Shown piece by piece: positions 35,992 through 47,346 of a stretch of 64,000 bases of DNA. A program made the translations under genes and the position numbers. The notes under the pieces were generated by a model, which saw only the letters and a list, made by a program, of their open reading frames with translations, did no database searches and was not told the origin of the DNA. Location: contig JAYELS010000055.1 of NCBI GenBank assembly GCA_034717695.1, positions 1 to 64,000 of the forward strand. Direction: 5' to 3'. This DNA comes from NAT127 sp034717695. Its GTDB lineage: Bacteria; Pseudomonadota; Gammaproteobacteria; Pseudomonadales; Porticoccaceae. Each line of letters begins with the position of its first letter. The stretch's first letter is position 1.

Positions 35992-36426
35992 TCAGCGGGA
36001 GCGATCATCCTCCCGCCAGAACTCCCCTTCGAGGGTCCGCGGACCCTCGCCCCGCCGCCCGGCGGCGGCTGACACCACCACCATGCGGGGAACGATCCGC
36101 GCCACCAGCCAGCGGCGCAGGGGCGGGATGAGGCCGAGAAGGCCCAGGGTATCGGTGATGAAACCCGGCGCCACCAGCATCAGCCCGGACAGGGCCAGCA
36201 CCATGGCTTCGAGCATTTCCTCCGCCGGCAGCTCGCCGGCGGCGAGGCGCTGGCGAACTCGGGACAGGGCGCCCACACCCTGATGGCGAAGCAACACCAC
36301 GCCGCCCAGTGCGCTCAGCACCACCCCTGCCACCGTCGGCAGCGCCCCGACCAGGGCCCCCACCTCGATCAGCAGCCAGAGTTCGACCAGGGGCAGGATG
36401 ATGAAAAACAGCGGCACAAGACGCAT
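35992..36426 (-). CDS. fxsA: FxsA-family membrane protein
   Basis: The 144-residue protein starts MRLVPLFFIILPLVELWLLI and has about four membrane segments, with the FxsA loop APGFITDTLGLLGLIPPLR. In E. coli, FxsA over-expression affects phage T7 exclusion. The gene is commonly next to groES, as here. The C terminus is charged and cytoplasmic. Confidence 0.9.
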   Translation of the reverse strand: MRLVPLFFIILPLVELWLLIEVGALVGALPTVAGVVLSALGGVVLLRHQGVGALSRVRQRLAAGELPAEEMLEAMVLALSGLMLVAPGFITDTLGLLGLIPPLRRWLVARIVPRMVVVSAAAGRRGEGPRTLEGEFWREDDRSR

Positions 36427-36506
36427 GGGATTCCTCGGGAGGCGGCAGGGGAGGTATTGTGACCCTACAAGGGCTTGGAGGCCACCGGGCGGAGAAGTGC
36501 CGGGGC

Positions 36507-37859
36507 TCAGGCCCTGGCGGCATCCGCCACCCCCGCGGCGGGGCCCCGGCGCCACAGCCACCAGGCCAGCAGGATGGACGGTACCCCCATGGCCGCCGTG
36601 TAGAGGAAGAAATCGGCGTAGCCCGCGGCATCCACCACCAGACCGGAAAAGCCGCTGAGGAACTTGCCCGGCAAGGTCATCAGCGAGCTGAACAGGGCGT
36701 ACTGGGTGGCGGTGTAGGCGCGGTTGGTGAGGCTCGACAGGTAGGCGATGAAGGCGGCGTTGGAGAACCCTCCGCCCAGATTGTCGGCGCTGATGGCCAC
36801 GATCAGCCAGTCGAGGTCGGCCCCCACCCCCGCCAGCCTGACGAACAGCAGGTTGGTGACCGCCACCATGATCGCCCCGGCGAGCAGGGGCCGGTGGATG
36901 CCGTACTTCACCACCAGAATGCCGCCGATGAAGGATCCGGCGATGGTCATGAAGAAGCCGAAAACCTTGCCGACACTGGCGATCTCCGACTTGCTGAAGC
37001 CGAGATCCAGGTAAAAGGGGTTGGCCATGATGCCCATGGCGATGTCGCTCAGCCGGTAGATGGCGATGAACAGCAATATCACCAGGGCCAGGGCGCCGTT
37101 GCGGGTGAAGAATTCCACGAACGGCGACACCACCGCGCCGACGAACCAGGCCTGCAGGCGGGCCAGGGGCCCCGGCGCCACCAGGGTCAGGCGACCGGCG
37201 AGGCGGCGCTCGAGGCCAGCCACCGCCGGGTTGTCGGGATGGGGCGGCTCCACCACCAGCAGGACCGTGAGGATGCCCACCCCCATCAGCCCTGCCATGG
37301 CCAGGTAGGCGGCCTCCCAGCCCAGCCAGTCGGCGATGTACAGGGAGCCGGCCCCCGCCACCAGCATGGCGAGGCGGTAGCCGAACACGTAGGTGGATGC
37401 CATCGCGCCCTGGAACTCGTCCACCGCCGCCTCGATGCGGAAGGCGTCGATGGCGACATCCTGGGTGGAGGAAGCGAAGGCCACCGCCACCGCCGCCAGG
37501 GCAAGGGCCGACAGGGACTCCCGGGGATCGCTGCCCACCATGGCCAGCAGCCCCGCCACCACGCCGAGCTGGCCGAGCAAAATCCAGCCGCGCCGCTGTC
37601 CCAGCAACCGGGTGAGCAGGGGCAGGCGCAAGCGGTCGATCACCGGCGCCCAGATCACCTTGATGGAATAGGTGATCCCCACCCAGCCGAAAAAGCCGAT
37701 GGCGGTGCGGCTGACGCCCTCCTCCGTCAACCAGGCGGAGAGGGTCGAGAACACCAGCAACAGCGGCAGTCCCGCGGAGAAGCCGAGGAACAGCATCGCC
37801 ACCACCGGGGGCTGACCGTACACGGCAAGGGCTTGCCGCCAACTGCGGTTGTCAGGCAT
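36507..37859 (-). CDS. ampG: AmpG-type muropeptide permease (MFS)
   Basis: The 450-residue protein has about 12 to 14 membrane helices and the AmpG features GFSAGLPLLLVFSTLSAWL and WAPVIDRLRLP. A conserved Asp-rich segment (STQDVAIDAFRIE) follows. AmpG imports anhydro-muropeptides for recycling. Its neighbours ampE and ampD confirm a cell-wall recycling cluster. No ampR/ampC beta-lactamase is seen in this window. Confidence 0.9.
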   Translation of the reverse strand: MPDNRSWRQALAVYGQPPVVAMLFLGFSAGLPLLLVFSTLSAWLTEEGVSRTAIGFFGWVGITYSIKVIWAPVIDRLRLPLLTRLLGQRRGWILLGQLGVVAGLLAMVGSDPRESLSALALAAVAVAFASSTQDVAIDAFRIEAAVDEFQGAMASTYVFGYRLAMLVAGAGSLYIADWLGWEAAYLAMAGLMGVGILTVLLVVEPPHPDNPAVAGLERRLAGRLTLVAPGPLARLQAWFVGAVVSPFVEFFTRNGALALVILLFIAIYRLSDIAMGIMANPFYLDLGFSKSEIASVGKVFGFFMTIAGSFIGGILVVKYGIHRPLLAGAIMVAVTNLLFVRLAGVGADLDWLIVAISADNLGGGFSNAAFIAYLSSLTNRAYTATQYALFSSLMTLPGKFLSGFSGLVVDAAGYADFFLYTAAMGVPSILLAWWLWRRGPAAGVADAARA

Positions 37860-37872
37860 GGATCGGTATCGC

Positions 37873-38715
37873 TCAGGTCAGCAGGGTCACCAGGGCGATC
37901 AGCCCCAGGAACAGGATCAGGGCGCGGCGGTAGAGGGCCACCAGCGCGTCCATTTCGAGGGCCCCCTGGCGCGTGGACAGGGCCTCGTCGCCGGATGCCA
38001 GGGCGCCGCGAACCACCCGGCCGAGCACCTCGGCGCTGGTGCTGGTGGCGCAAAGGAGGGTCTCCCGCCATTCCCTGACGGTAGCGGCGAAGTTACCCAC
38101 CAGGGCAAACAGCAATCCCACCAGGCGCACCGGGATCCACTCCAGCACCCACAACAGCTGGCCTTCCGCCGACCGGCCCTCCCCGTCCCCGCGCTGCCCC
38201 AGGGCGAGCACCGCCAGCCGGTACAGCAGCGCCCCCGGGGCGCCCAGCAGGAGGAACCAGAACAGCACGGGAAAATAGCGCTCGAAGTAGCGGTAGGCGA
38301 CCGCCTCCACGGCCTGATCGTGGAGCTCCCGCCAGCTGGCGGCGGCGCTCTCCCGGTGGCGGGCGTCGAGCCCGGCAGCATCGTGCCAGGCCGCCTGGGT
38401 GTCCTCGCGGTGAAGGTCGTCGCGGTAGTGGCGGATATCGCCGTCGAGATCGCCCCGCCCGAAGGCATACAGCAAGACCGCCAGGTTGACGGCCACCCCG
38501 ACGAGCCCGAACAGCCAGCCCCCCGCGAGCTGAAGTACCAGGGCAAGCCCCAGTACCGGCGCCAGCACCGCCACCGCGAGCCGCACCAGGTCGGCATCGC
38601 CGAGGCGCGCCGCGAGCCAGGCCCACCAGGCGGCAAACCAGCCGTCCCGCTGGAGGGCGGCGGGGGCGCCCATGAGCACCACCCCCAGGGCGATCACCAG
38701 TACCAAAAAGGTCAA
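37873..38715 (-). CDS. ampE: AmpE regulatory signalling protein
   Basis: The 280-residue membrane protein has about four helices and the motif RESAAASWRELHDQAVEAV (about residues 120-140), with HDQAVEA-type identity to AmpE. The function is poorly known; it is thought to sense peptidoglycan-recycling state. Its start overlaps the ampD stop by 4 nt. Confidence 0.88.
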   Translation of the reverse strand: MTFLVLVIALGVVLMGAPAALQRDGWFAAWWAWLAARLGDADLVRLAVAVLAPVLGLALVLQLAGGWLFGLVGVAVNLAVLLYAFGRGDLDGDIRHYRDDLHREDTQAAWHDAAGLDARHRESAAASWRELHDQAVEAVAYRYFERYFPVLFWFLLLGAPGALLYRLAVLALGQRGDGEGRSAEGQLLWVLEWIPVRLVGLLFALVGNFAATVREWRETLLCATSTSAEVLGRVVRGALASGDEALSTRQGALEMDALVALYRRALILFLGLIALVTLLT

Positions 38716-39305
38716 ACCGTTCTCCCTTCCTCAGGTTGATGGCCCGCCGCCACCATGGCCCGCAGCCGGGGCCAGTCGAAGGACGCCCCCGGATCGGTCT
38801 TGCGCCCGGGGGCGATGTCCGCGTGCCCGGTGATCCGCGCCGGGGTGATGGCCGGATAGGTCGCCATCAGCACGCGGCACACCGCCGCCAGCATCCCGTA
38901 CTGGCTCTCGGTGTAGGGCTCGGTGTCGGTGCCCTCCAGTTCGATGCCGATGGCGTAATCATTGCAGCGCTCGCGCCCCTCGAACGAGGATACCCCCGCG
39001 TGCCAGGCGCGATCAAGGAAGGACACGAACTGGGTGACAGACCCGCCCCGGTCGATCAGCAGATGGGCGGAAACCCGCAGCCCGGCGATCTCGGCGAAAT
39101 AGGGATGGGCGCTGCAGTCGAGGCAATTGGTGAAGAAGGCGCGAATCTCTCCGCCGCCGAAGCAGCCCGGCGGCAGGCTGATGTTGTGGATCACCAGGAG
39201 GCTCGGCAACTCCCCCGGGGGCCGCTGGTCGGCGTTGGGGGAGACCAGCCGCTCGGCGCCGGTCAACCAGCCGTCGACAACCGCCAGGGGGGTGGGGTCA
39301 GACAC
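38712..39305 (-). CDS. ampD: N-acetylmuramoyl-L-alanine amidase AmpD
   Basis: The 197-residue cytoplasmic zinc amidase has the first ligand in VIHNISLPPG and the last in RITGHADIAPGRKTDPG. It has no signal peptide. It cleaves anhydro-muropeptides, which normally limits AmpR induction. The start is a GTG at 39305, with an 8-nt overlap with the DUF1631 gene upstream. No ATG is available in this position. Confidence 0.93.
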   Translation of the reverse strand: MSDPTPLAVVDGWLTGAERLVSPNADQRPPGELPSLLVIHNISLPPGCFGGGEIRAFFTNCLDCSAHPYFAEIAGLRVSAHLLIDRGGSVTQFVSFLDRAWHAGVSSFEGRERCNDYAIGIELEGTDTEPYTESQYGMLAAVCRVLMATYPAITPARITGHADIAPGRKTDPGASFDWPRLRAMVAAGHQPEEGRTV

Positions 39306-41595
39306 GACCGGTCTGGGTCCGCAGCTCGGCCTGCACCTCGTGGATGACCTGGTCGTAGGCCTGGTCGAACAGGTGGGAGTTGTCGAGCACGATGACCTTG
39401 CCCTCCTGCATCTTGATGGCCATGCGATGGCGTGATTCCTCGGCCACCTTGGCACCCTTGCGATTGGTGAACACCAGCTTGGCGGACGCCTTCACCGTCC
39501 CCGCCAGCTTGCAGCGCACCGCCTTGCCGGCGTCGCGAAACTCCACCCAGGCGCCCCGCTTCAGGGCATCCACAAAGGCCAGGGTCTCGGGATCGAGATC
39601 CTCCGGCACCAGATCGGGCTCGGGGCGCGCACCGGGGAGTTCCACCGCGAGGCTCTCCAGGGCGGCGTGGTCGCTCTCCGCCTCGCCGGTGGACAGGGCG
39701 GCAAAAAAGCCGCTGATCTGGTCGAGATAGCGGCGGGAGTCGCCGGGGTCGTAGCCGATATGGTCGAGGCTCTCGCCCACGCCACCGAGGATGTCGGACT
39801 GCTCGGCGGCATCGACCGGTCGCCGTGCCGAGGCCAGTACCAGCAGGCGATCCAGCAGCGCCAGGGCCTGGCGCCACTCGGCGCTCTGCTGCCCGTGGCG
39901 GACACAGGCGAGGAACAGCACCCGGCACCAGGCCTTCTCGCAGAAGGTGACCAGGAACCCGGGCCAGCGCCGGCCCACCAGGCGGTCGGACAGCACACGG
40001 AGCACCTGCCCGTGGGCCTCAGCCAGCTTCGCCTGGGCGTCCTCCTCCTGAAGCACCCGCTCCTCCCGGAGGCTGATGTTGCGCTTGTCCTTCTCGACGA
40101 AGTCGATGAAATCGGTGAGCAGGCCGGTGAGTTCGCGGATGGTCATGTCGAAGGCATCGAGGCGCTGGATGATCTCGTCGATCTTGCGCCGCATCGGGTC
40201 GTTGACCGTGAGATCGTCGCCGAGGGTGCTCGACACCCGGCACAGCTCGTTGATCAGCCGCCGCCCGGGATGGTTCTGGCGTTCGAGGAACAACGGATCC
40301 TTGAGGGCCAGCCAGGCGGCGGGCAGCTCCAGGCGCAGCAGTACCTGGCTGGCCTCGGGGGCCAGCTTGCCGCTGTCCCCGAGGCGGGAGAAGGTCTTGT
40401 CCAGCAGGCGCAGGACGCTCTGATCGACATCCTTCAGGGAATCGAGGCTCTGGTCGCTGCTCGCCAGGATCTCCGCCACCGCCTGCTCCAGCCCCCGGCC
40501 CGCCAGGGTCGAGAGCAGATCGTCCTGGGCCTTGCCCTGCCGCCAGTTGGCGATGAGCCCGGCCAGCTCATCGGCGCCCACATAGAAGGCGGGGCCGCGC
40601 TGCTCACCGCGCTGGTGATGGACATCTTCCCGGGCGAGGCGGTGCAGATCCGCCAGCACATCCACGTAGCGGTGTTCCCGATCCTGCAGGCGTTCGCTGC
40701 CAAAGCCGCCGGCGGCGGGGCGCGAGGGCGCGGCGCCGGGGGACGGACGGGGGGGCTCGGCGCCGCGGGCATCCATGGGTGAGTGCGGTGCATCGCGGCT
40801 GTCCGCGGCCCCGGCCTGGCGCGGACCCCGTACCTCCGTCGGCGACGATGGGGAGGCAACGGGCTCCGGCTCCGCCACCTTGGCCGCGGCCGGATCGGCC
40901 TTCTTGATGGGCGGCCGGCGCTTTTCCAGGTCGGCGAGGACATCGTTGTCCCGCAGCAGGGTGTTGCCCTGGCGCACCAGGGCGGGCCAATCCTTGAACA
41001 CCACCGCGTCGAAGATGCGCAGGATCACCAGCCTCGGCTCGAAGTCGAGCTTGAGGCGGGCCACCTGGCGGGCAAAATCCTCGCACAGGAACTCGGGCAC
41101 GAAGGGGTTGGCGTGCTCGGAGACAGTGTGCCCGGCGACAAAACTGAGGCGGCTGGTGAGCCAGTCCATCTCCGGGTAGGCGCGCTCGATGACCCTCGAA
41201 ACCATGGTGTCGAGGGTGATCATCTCCTCCAGCACCTCGTTGTCCACCAGCTGCAGGGAGAGGTCGTCGTCCGGCGACAGGGCGGCGTCCCCCCGGCTCG
41301 CCACCGCGCCACCGAGCTGGCGAAACACCTCGTCGACGGCGCCGACGAGGCCCGCGCCCAGCTCGCCGCGGTGCTGGCGGAGGCTGCGCATGGCGTCGAA
41401 GAAGTGGGTCTGCTCGCGCTGGGAGTGGGCCTTGTCGGCGATGTCGAACAGCTGCTCGTCGATGTCCTTGAACAGTTTGTCCAGGCGCTCGTCCAGGTAC
41501 TGCCGCACCAGCGCCTTGAGCTGGCCGAGCAGCAGGAAGGCCTGGCCTTCGCGGCCAGTCCCGGCTTGCTTGTCGTGGTCATCCCTGCCCGTCAC
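39298..41595 (-). CDS. DUF1631-family protein
   Basis: The 765-residue cytoplasmic protein is mostly helical. An acidic/Pro-rich, low-complexity linker covers about 235-310. The C-terminal 90 residues (GAWVEFRDAGKAVRCKLAG, LVFTNRKGAKVAEES) have a beta-rich PilZ-like look seen in this family. The family has no proven function; a c-di-GMP link is possible but unproven. The GTG start at 41595 has GGGGAG 8 nt upstream. It is translated into ampD with an 8-nt overlap. Confidence 0.8.
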   Translation of the reverse strand: MTGRDDHDKQAGTGREGQAFLLLGQLKALVRQYLDERLDKLFKDIDEQLFDIADKAHSQREQTHFFDAMRSLRQHRGELGAGLVGAVDEVFRQLGGAVASRGDAALSPDDDLSLQLVDNEVLEEMITLDTMVSRVIERAYPEMDWLTSRLSFVAGHTVSEHANPFVPEFLCEDFARQVARLKLDFEPRLVILRIFDAVVFKDWPALVRQGNTLLRDNDVLADLEKRRPPIKKADPAAAKVAEPEPVASPSSPTEVRGPRQAGAADSRDAPHSPMDARGAEPPRPSPGAAPSRPAAGGFGSERLQDREHRYVDVLADLHRLAREDVHHQRGEQRGPAFYVGADELAGLIANWRQGKAQDDLLSTLAGRGLEQAVAEILASSDQSLDSLKDVDQSVLRLLDKTFSRLGDSGKLAPEASQVLLRLELPAAWLALKDPLFLERQNHPGRRLINELCRVSSTLGDDLTVNDPMRRKIDEIIQRLDAFDMTIRELTGLLTDFIDFVEKDKRNISLREERVLQEEDAQAKLAEAHGQVLRVLSDRLVGRRWPGFLVTFCEKAWCRVLFLACVRHGQQSAEWRQALALLDRLLVLASARRPVDAAEQSDILGGVGESLDHIGYDPGDSRRYLDQISGFFAALSTGEAESDHAALESLAVELPGARPEPDLVPEDLDPETLAFVDALKRGAWVEFRDAGKAVRCKLAGTVKASAKLVFTNRKGAKVAEESRHRMAIKMQEGKVIVLDNSHLFDQAYDQVIHEVQAELRTQTGRV

Positions 41596-41907
41596 CAGCG
41601 GTTCTCCCCTGTCGCTGGCGTCGCCCCGCGGGCGCTAACGCGATGTTCTCTCATTGTTGGTTCCGGGCATTCTTGGTTCCGGGCGATCTTGGTTCCGGAA
41701 TTGAGGGTTCGCTACCCTTGTCATGTTCTGATTATAGGTACTTGCAACAACCGTACCGCCCCGGCGGTAACTAACGGACTGATTGTTTTCAATAAATCGT
41801 CCCCTGTCAATTGAAGTTTATAACCCGGGATTGTGACAGTTGGGGCTTCGCACCCCCGCCATTGCTATAATCCCGGGCCCCAAAACAGCCAATCCCGGAG
41901 TCAATCC
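41596..41907. other. Divergent region before nadC with tandem repeats
   Basis: No gene is seen. The region contains three tandem copies of a TTGGTTCCGG unit (see separate entry) and an AT-rich part. A TATAAT box (about 41867-41872) lies about 35 bp before nadC and is a probable -10. Confidence 0.5.
41657..41698. repeat. Three tandem copies of a 16-bp repeat
   Basis: Units TTGGTTCCGGGCATTC (41657), TTGGTTCCGGGCGATC (41673) and TTGGTTCCGG (41689, partial) follow each other directly. It may be a slippage array or a set of binding sites; no matching regulator is evident. Confidence 0.7.
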
Positions 41908-42747
41908 ATGCACCAGGCCCTTCTGACGGACCTCGCGGAGCGGGTCGCCCTGGCCCTCGCCGAGGATATCGGCGGCGGCGACATCACCGCCCAATTGATC
42001 CCCGAGACCGCCGCCGCCGAGGCCAGCATCCTCACCCGGGAGAGCGCCGTGCTGTGCGGCCGGCCCTGGGTCGACGAGGTGTTCCGCCAGCTCGACCCCG
42101 ACGCGACCGTCACCTGGCTGGCGGAGGAAGGCAGTGACATCGCCCCCGACCAGGTGGTGTGCCGCATCGCCGGCAATGCCCGGGCCCTGCTCACCGGGGA
42201 ACGCACCGCCATCAACTTTCTCCAGACACTCTCCGGCACCGCCACCATTGCCCGCCACTACGCCGCCAAAGTGGCGGGCACCGGCATCCGCGTGCTCGAC
42301 ACCCGCAAGACCATCCCCGGCCTGCGCCTGGCCCAGAAGTACGCGGTGGCGGTGGGCGGTTGCCACAACCATCGCATCGGCCTGTACGACGCCTTCCTCA
42401 TTAAGGAAAACCACATCGCCGCCTGCGGCGGCATCGGCGCCGCCGTGGCCCGGGCCCGCCAGATCGCCCCCGGCAAGCCGGTGGAAGTGGAGGTCGAGAA
42501 CCTCGATGAGTACCGCCAGGCGCTGGCGGCCGGGGCCGACATCATCATGCTGGATAACTTCGAACTTGCGGACATCCACACCGCCATCGCCCTCAAGAAC
42601 GAGCCGGTGAAGCTGGAGATCTCCGGCAACCTGGACGACGCCAATATCGCCCGGGTGGCGCTCCCCGGCATCGACTATCTATCCTCCGGCAGCCTCACCA
42701 AGCACTGCCGGGCCATCGATTACTCGATGCGACTGAAGACCCTCTAG
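41908..42747 (+). CDS. nadC: Nicotinate-nucleotide pyrophosphorylase (carboxylating)
   Basis: The 279-residue quinolinate phosphoribosyltransferase has RTAINFLQTLSGTATIA, then LDTRKTIPGLRLAQKYAV with phosphate-binding residues, and the barrel end DIIMLDNFE. It makes nicotinate mononucleotide for NAD synthesis. The start is the ATG at 41908. The gene overlaps the convergent hisC by 4 nt at the stops. Confidence 0.95.
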   Translation: MHQALLTDLAERVALALAEDIGGGDITAQLIPETAAAEASILTRESAVLCGRPWVDEVFRQLDPDATVTWLAEEGSDIAPDQVVCRIAGNARALLTGERTAINFLQTLSGTATIARHYAAKVAGTGIRVLDTRKTIPGLRLAQKYAVAVGGCHNHRIGLYDAFLIKENHIAACGGIGAAVARARQIAPGKPVEVEVENLDEYRQALAAGADIIMLDNFELADIHTAIALKNEPVKLEISGNLDDANIARVALPGIDYLSSGSLTKHCRAIDYSMRLKTL

Positions 42748-43804
42748 AGGAGGATGTCGTCGAGGGCCTCGAGCAGCCGCTGCTGCTGCTCGGCGGTGCC
42801 CACGGTGATGCGCAGGAAGGGATCGATGCGGGGGCGGTTGAAGTGGCGCACCACCACCCCCCGCTCCCGCAGCTTTGCCGCCAGCTCCGCCCCCCCTAGG
42901 CGCCCGTGGCGGGCGAAGAGAAAATTCGCACAGGACGGCAGCACCGCAAAACCCCGATCTTCGAGGCCGCTGCGCAACTGCTCGCGGTTGGCGATCACCC
43001 CGCGGCGGCTGTGCTGGAAGTACGTCTCATCGGCGAAGGAGGCCACGGCACCGGCAATGGCCAGCTGGTCCAGGGGATAGGAATTGAAACTGTTCTTGAC
43101 CCGCTCCAAACCCTCGATCAGATCCCGCTGCCCGATCGCGAAGCCGACCCGCAGGCCCGCCAGGGAACGGGACTTGGAGAGCGTCTGCACCACCAGCAGG
43201 TTCGGGTGGCGGGCCACCAGGGGGATGGCCGTCTCCGCCCCGAAGTCCACATAGGCCTCGTCCACCACCACCAGCGAGTCGGGGTTGGCGGCCACCAGGG
43301 CCTCCACCTGTTCGAGGGGCAGGGCGACACCGGTGGGGGCGTTGGGGTTGGGGAAGATGATGCCGCCGTTGGGGCGCTGGTAGTCTTCCACCCGCAGGCT
43401 GAAATCCCCGGCGAGGGGCACCGTCTCGAAGGGGATGCCGTAGAGGCCGCAGTACACCGGGTAGAAGCTGTAGGTGACGTCGGGAAAAAGGATCGTCCCC
43501 TTGCCGGAAAAGAACGCCTGGAAGAGGTGGGCGAGCACTTCATCGGAGCCGTTGCCGACGAACACCTGATCCCGCGCCACCCCGTGATAGGCGGCGATGG
43601 CGGCCTTGAGGCTGTCGGCGTCCGGCGGCGGGTAGAGCCGCAGGTTGTCGCCGGTGGCGGCGCGGATCGCCTCCAGCACCCTGGGGGAGGGCCCGAACGG
43701 GTTCTCGTTGGTGTTGAGCTTCACCAGATTGGCGATCTTCGGCTGCTCCCCCGGCACATAGGGGTCGAGCCCGGTCACCAGGTCGCTCCAGTAGCGGCTC
43801 GCCA

Positions 43805-43805
<1 letters not shown>
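42744..43805 (-). CDS. hisC: Histidinol-phosphate aminotransferase
   Basis: The 353-residue PLP enzyme has NTNENPFGPSPRV at the N terminus, the active-site Lys in QTLSKSRSLAGLRVGFA (about residue 215) and the final Arg in DPFLRITVGT. It makes histidinol phosphate. It overlaps hisD by 1 nt and is the last gene of the mlaC-to-hisC transcript. Confidence 0.93.
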
Positions 43806-45115
<1,310 letters not shown>

Positions 45116-45118
45116 GGG

Positions 45119-45760
45119 CTACCCTCCGTTCCGCTGGGCCACGGCGCCGGCCAGCTGGTCTAGCAGGGGCTGGATGGCGCCGTGCTTGGTCTTCATGGCC
45201 ACCCGGTTGACGATCAGCCTTGAGCTGATATCGGCGATGGTCTCGCGGGCTTCGAGGCCGTTGGCCCTGAGGGTATTGCCGGTGTCGACGATGTCGACGA
45301 TCTCGTCGGCGAGGGCCATGATGGGGGCCAGCTCCATGGCCCCGTAGAGCTTGATGATGTCCGCCTGGCGGCCCTGCTCGGCGTAGTAGCGCCGCGCCAC
45401 GTTGACGTACTTGGTGGCCACCCGGATGCGCCCGGCCCGGGGCGGCACCCCCGCCTCGCCGGCGGTCATCAGCTTGCAGCGGGCGATGCCGAGGTCGAGG
45501 GGGGCGTAGAAACCCTCGCCGCCGTGCTCCATCAGGGTGTCCTTGCCGGACACGCCGATGTCGGCGGCGCCATACTGGACATAGGTGGGCACGTCGGAAC
45601 CCCGCAGGATCAGCAACCGTACCCCCGGCTGGCTGGTGGCGAACACCAGCTTGCGGCTGGCGTCGATGTCCTCCACCGGGGCGATGCCGGCACTGGCCAG
45701 CAGGGGCAGGGTTTCCTTGAGAATACGGCCCTTGGTCAGGGCAATGGTCAGTTCGCTCAT
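45119..45760 (-). CDS. hisG: ATP phosphoribosyltransferase, short form
   Basis: The 213-residue enzyme has IALTKGRILKETLPLL and the PRPP site EIVDIVDTGNTLRANGL. It lacks the C-terminal regulatory domain of long HisG, so it should need the HisZ subunit, which is not in this window. The ATG at 45760 overlaps the murA stop by 1 nt. Confidence 0.93.
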   Translation of the reverse strand: MSELTIALTKGRILKETLPLLASAGIAPVEDIDASRKLVFATSQPGVRLLILRGSDVPTYVQYGAADIGVSGKDTLMEHGGEGFYAPLDLGIARCKLMTAGEAGVPPRAGRIRVATKYVNVARRYYAEQGRQADIIKLYGAMELAPIMALADEIVDIVDTGNTLRANGLEARETIADISSRLIVNRVAMKTKHGAIQPLLDQLAGAVAQRNGG

Positions 45761-47022
45761 CAGGCTATCCGCCGGATATCGGCCCCCAGCTGTTGGAGTT
45801 TTTCCTCGATGCACTCATAGCCGCGATCGATGTGGTAGATGCGGTCCACCAGGGTTTCCCCCTCCGCCACGAGGCCGGCGATCACCAGGCTCGCCGAGGC
45901 CCGCAGGTCCGACGCCATCACCGGCGCGCCCTTGAGCTTCTCCACCCCGGTGATGATGGCGGTGTTGCCCTCCAGGGTGATCTTGGCGCCCATGCGGTTC
46001 AGTTCGTGGGTCTGGATCAGGCGGTTCTCGAAGATGGTCTCGGTGACCGCGCCGGTGCCCTCCGCCACCGCGTTGACGGTGGTGAGCTGGGCCTGCATGT
46101 CGGTGGGAAAGGCCGGGTAAGGCGCGGTGCGTAGGTTGACCGCCTTCGGCCGCCTGCCGTGCATGTCGAGGCTGATCCAGTCCTTGCCGGTGCTGATGTC
46201 GGCACCCGCCTCCCGGAGCTTCAGGAGCACGGCCTCCAGGGTGTGGGGGTCGATATCCTTGAGCAGCACCCGGCCCCGGGTGGCGGCGGCCGCCGCCAGG
46301 TAGGTGCCCGCCTCGATGCGGTCGGGCATCACCCGGTAGTGGCCGCCGTGGAGGGCCTCGACGCCGTGGATGGTGAGGGTGTCGCTGCCCGCCCCTTCCA
46401 CCCGGCCGCCCAGGGTGTTGATGAAGTTGGCGAGGTCGACGATCTCCGGCTCCCGGGCGGCGTTCTCGATCACCGTGGTGCCCCGGGCGAGGGCCGCCGC
46501 CATCATCAGATTCTCGGTGCCGCCGACGGTGACGATGTCCATGAACATGTGGGCGCCCCGAAGGCCGCCCTCCGGCGCCCGGGCACGGATGTAGCCGGCG
46601 TCGATCTCGATGCTGGCGCCCATCATTTCCAGGCCCCGCAGGTGCAGGTCCACCGGGCGGCTGCCGATGGCGCAGCCCCCGGGGAACGACACATGGGCCT
46701 CGCCGAAGCGCGCCAAGAGCGGCCCCAGCACCAGGATGGAGGCGCGCATGGTCTTCACCAGGTCGTAGGGCGCCACCAGGCTGGTGATGTTGGCGGCGTC
46801 GACGTCGATGTGCATTTTCTCGTCGAGCACCAGCTCCACCCCGAGGCAGCCGAGCAGCTCGAACATGGTGGTGATGTCGTGCAGGTGGGGCACGTTCGAC
46901 AGGGTGACCACCTTGTCGGTGAGCAGGGTCGCGGCGAGGATCGGCAGCGCCGAGTTCTTGGCGCCGGAAATGCGGACTTGCCCCGCGAGGGGTTTGCCGC
47001 CGCGGATCAGCAGTTTGTCCAT
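45760..47022 (-). CDS. murA: UDP-N-acetylglucosamine 1-carboxyvinyltransferase
   Basis: The 420-residue enzyme performs the first committed step of peptidoglycan synthesis. The fosfomycin-reactive Cys is in FPGGCAIGSRPVDLH (about residue 117). It lies between ibaG (54 bp) and hisG (overlap), as in many Gammaproteobacteria. Confidence 0.96.
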   Translation of the reverse strand: MDKLLIRGGKPLAGQVRISGAKNSALPILAATLLTDKVVTLSNVPHLHDITTMFELLGCLGVELVLDEKMHIDVDAANITSLVAPYDLVKTMRASILVLGPLLARFGEAHVSFPGGCAIGSRPVDLHLRGLEMMGASIEIDAGYIRARAPEGGLRGAHMFMDIVTVGGTENLMMAAALARGTTVIENAAREPEIVDLANFINTLGGRVEGAGSDTLTIHGVEALHGGHYRVMPDRIEAGTYLAAAAATRGRVLLKDIDPHTLEAVLLKLREAGADISTGKDWISLDMHGRRPKAVNLRTAPYPAFPTDMQAQLTTVNAVAEGTGAVTETIFENRLIQTHELNRMGAKITLEGNTAIITGVEKLKGAPVMASDLRASASLVIAGLVAEGETLVDRIYHIDRGYECIEEKLQQLGADIRRIA

Positions 47023-47076
47023 GTCAGGCCCCGCGCTTGTGCCGGAATCGGCTGGAGGTATGGCAAAGGGGCGTCA

Positions 47077-47325
47077 TCACTGATCACGCACGGCGAATTC
47101 GGCGGGGGTGAGCAGGGAGCGCTCCATGTTGACCGCGTGCAGGCGGCCCGAGGCGATGTGCTCGTTGAGGATGCCGTAGATCATCTGCTGGCGCTTGATG
47201 GTGCGCAGCCCGGCGAACACCTCGCCGACGATCAGCAGGTCGAAATGCCGGCCATCGCCCTGCACCCGGATCTCGCAGTCCGGCAGCGCCGCCTGGAGGA
47301 TGGCTTCGATTTCCGTTGTTTCCAT
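47077..47325 (-). CDS. ibaG: BolA-family protein IbaG
   Basis: The 82-residue BolA-like protein (DLLIVGEVFAGLRTIKRQQM) precedes murA as IbaG/YrbA does. It may work with monothiol glutaredoxins in iron-sulfur handling and in acid stress. It follows mlaC by 21 bp. Confidence 0.9.
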   Translation of the reverse strand: METTEIEAILQAALPDCEIRVQGDGRHFDLLIVGEVFAGLRTIKRQQMIYGILNEHIASGRLHAVNMERSLLTPAEFAVRDQ

Positions 47326-47346
47326 GGTGATTCCCGTGGTAGTCGA

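Noticed and set aside
36507..39305. Inducible ampC/ampR beta-lactamase system
   Set aside because: Only ampG, ampE and ampD (cell-wall recycling) are present; no beta-lactamase or AmpR gene is found.
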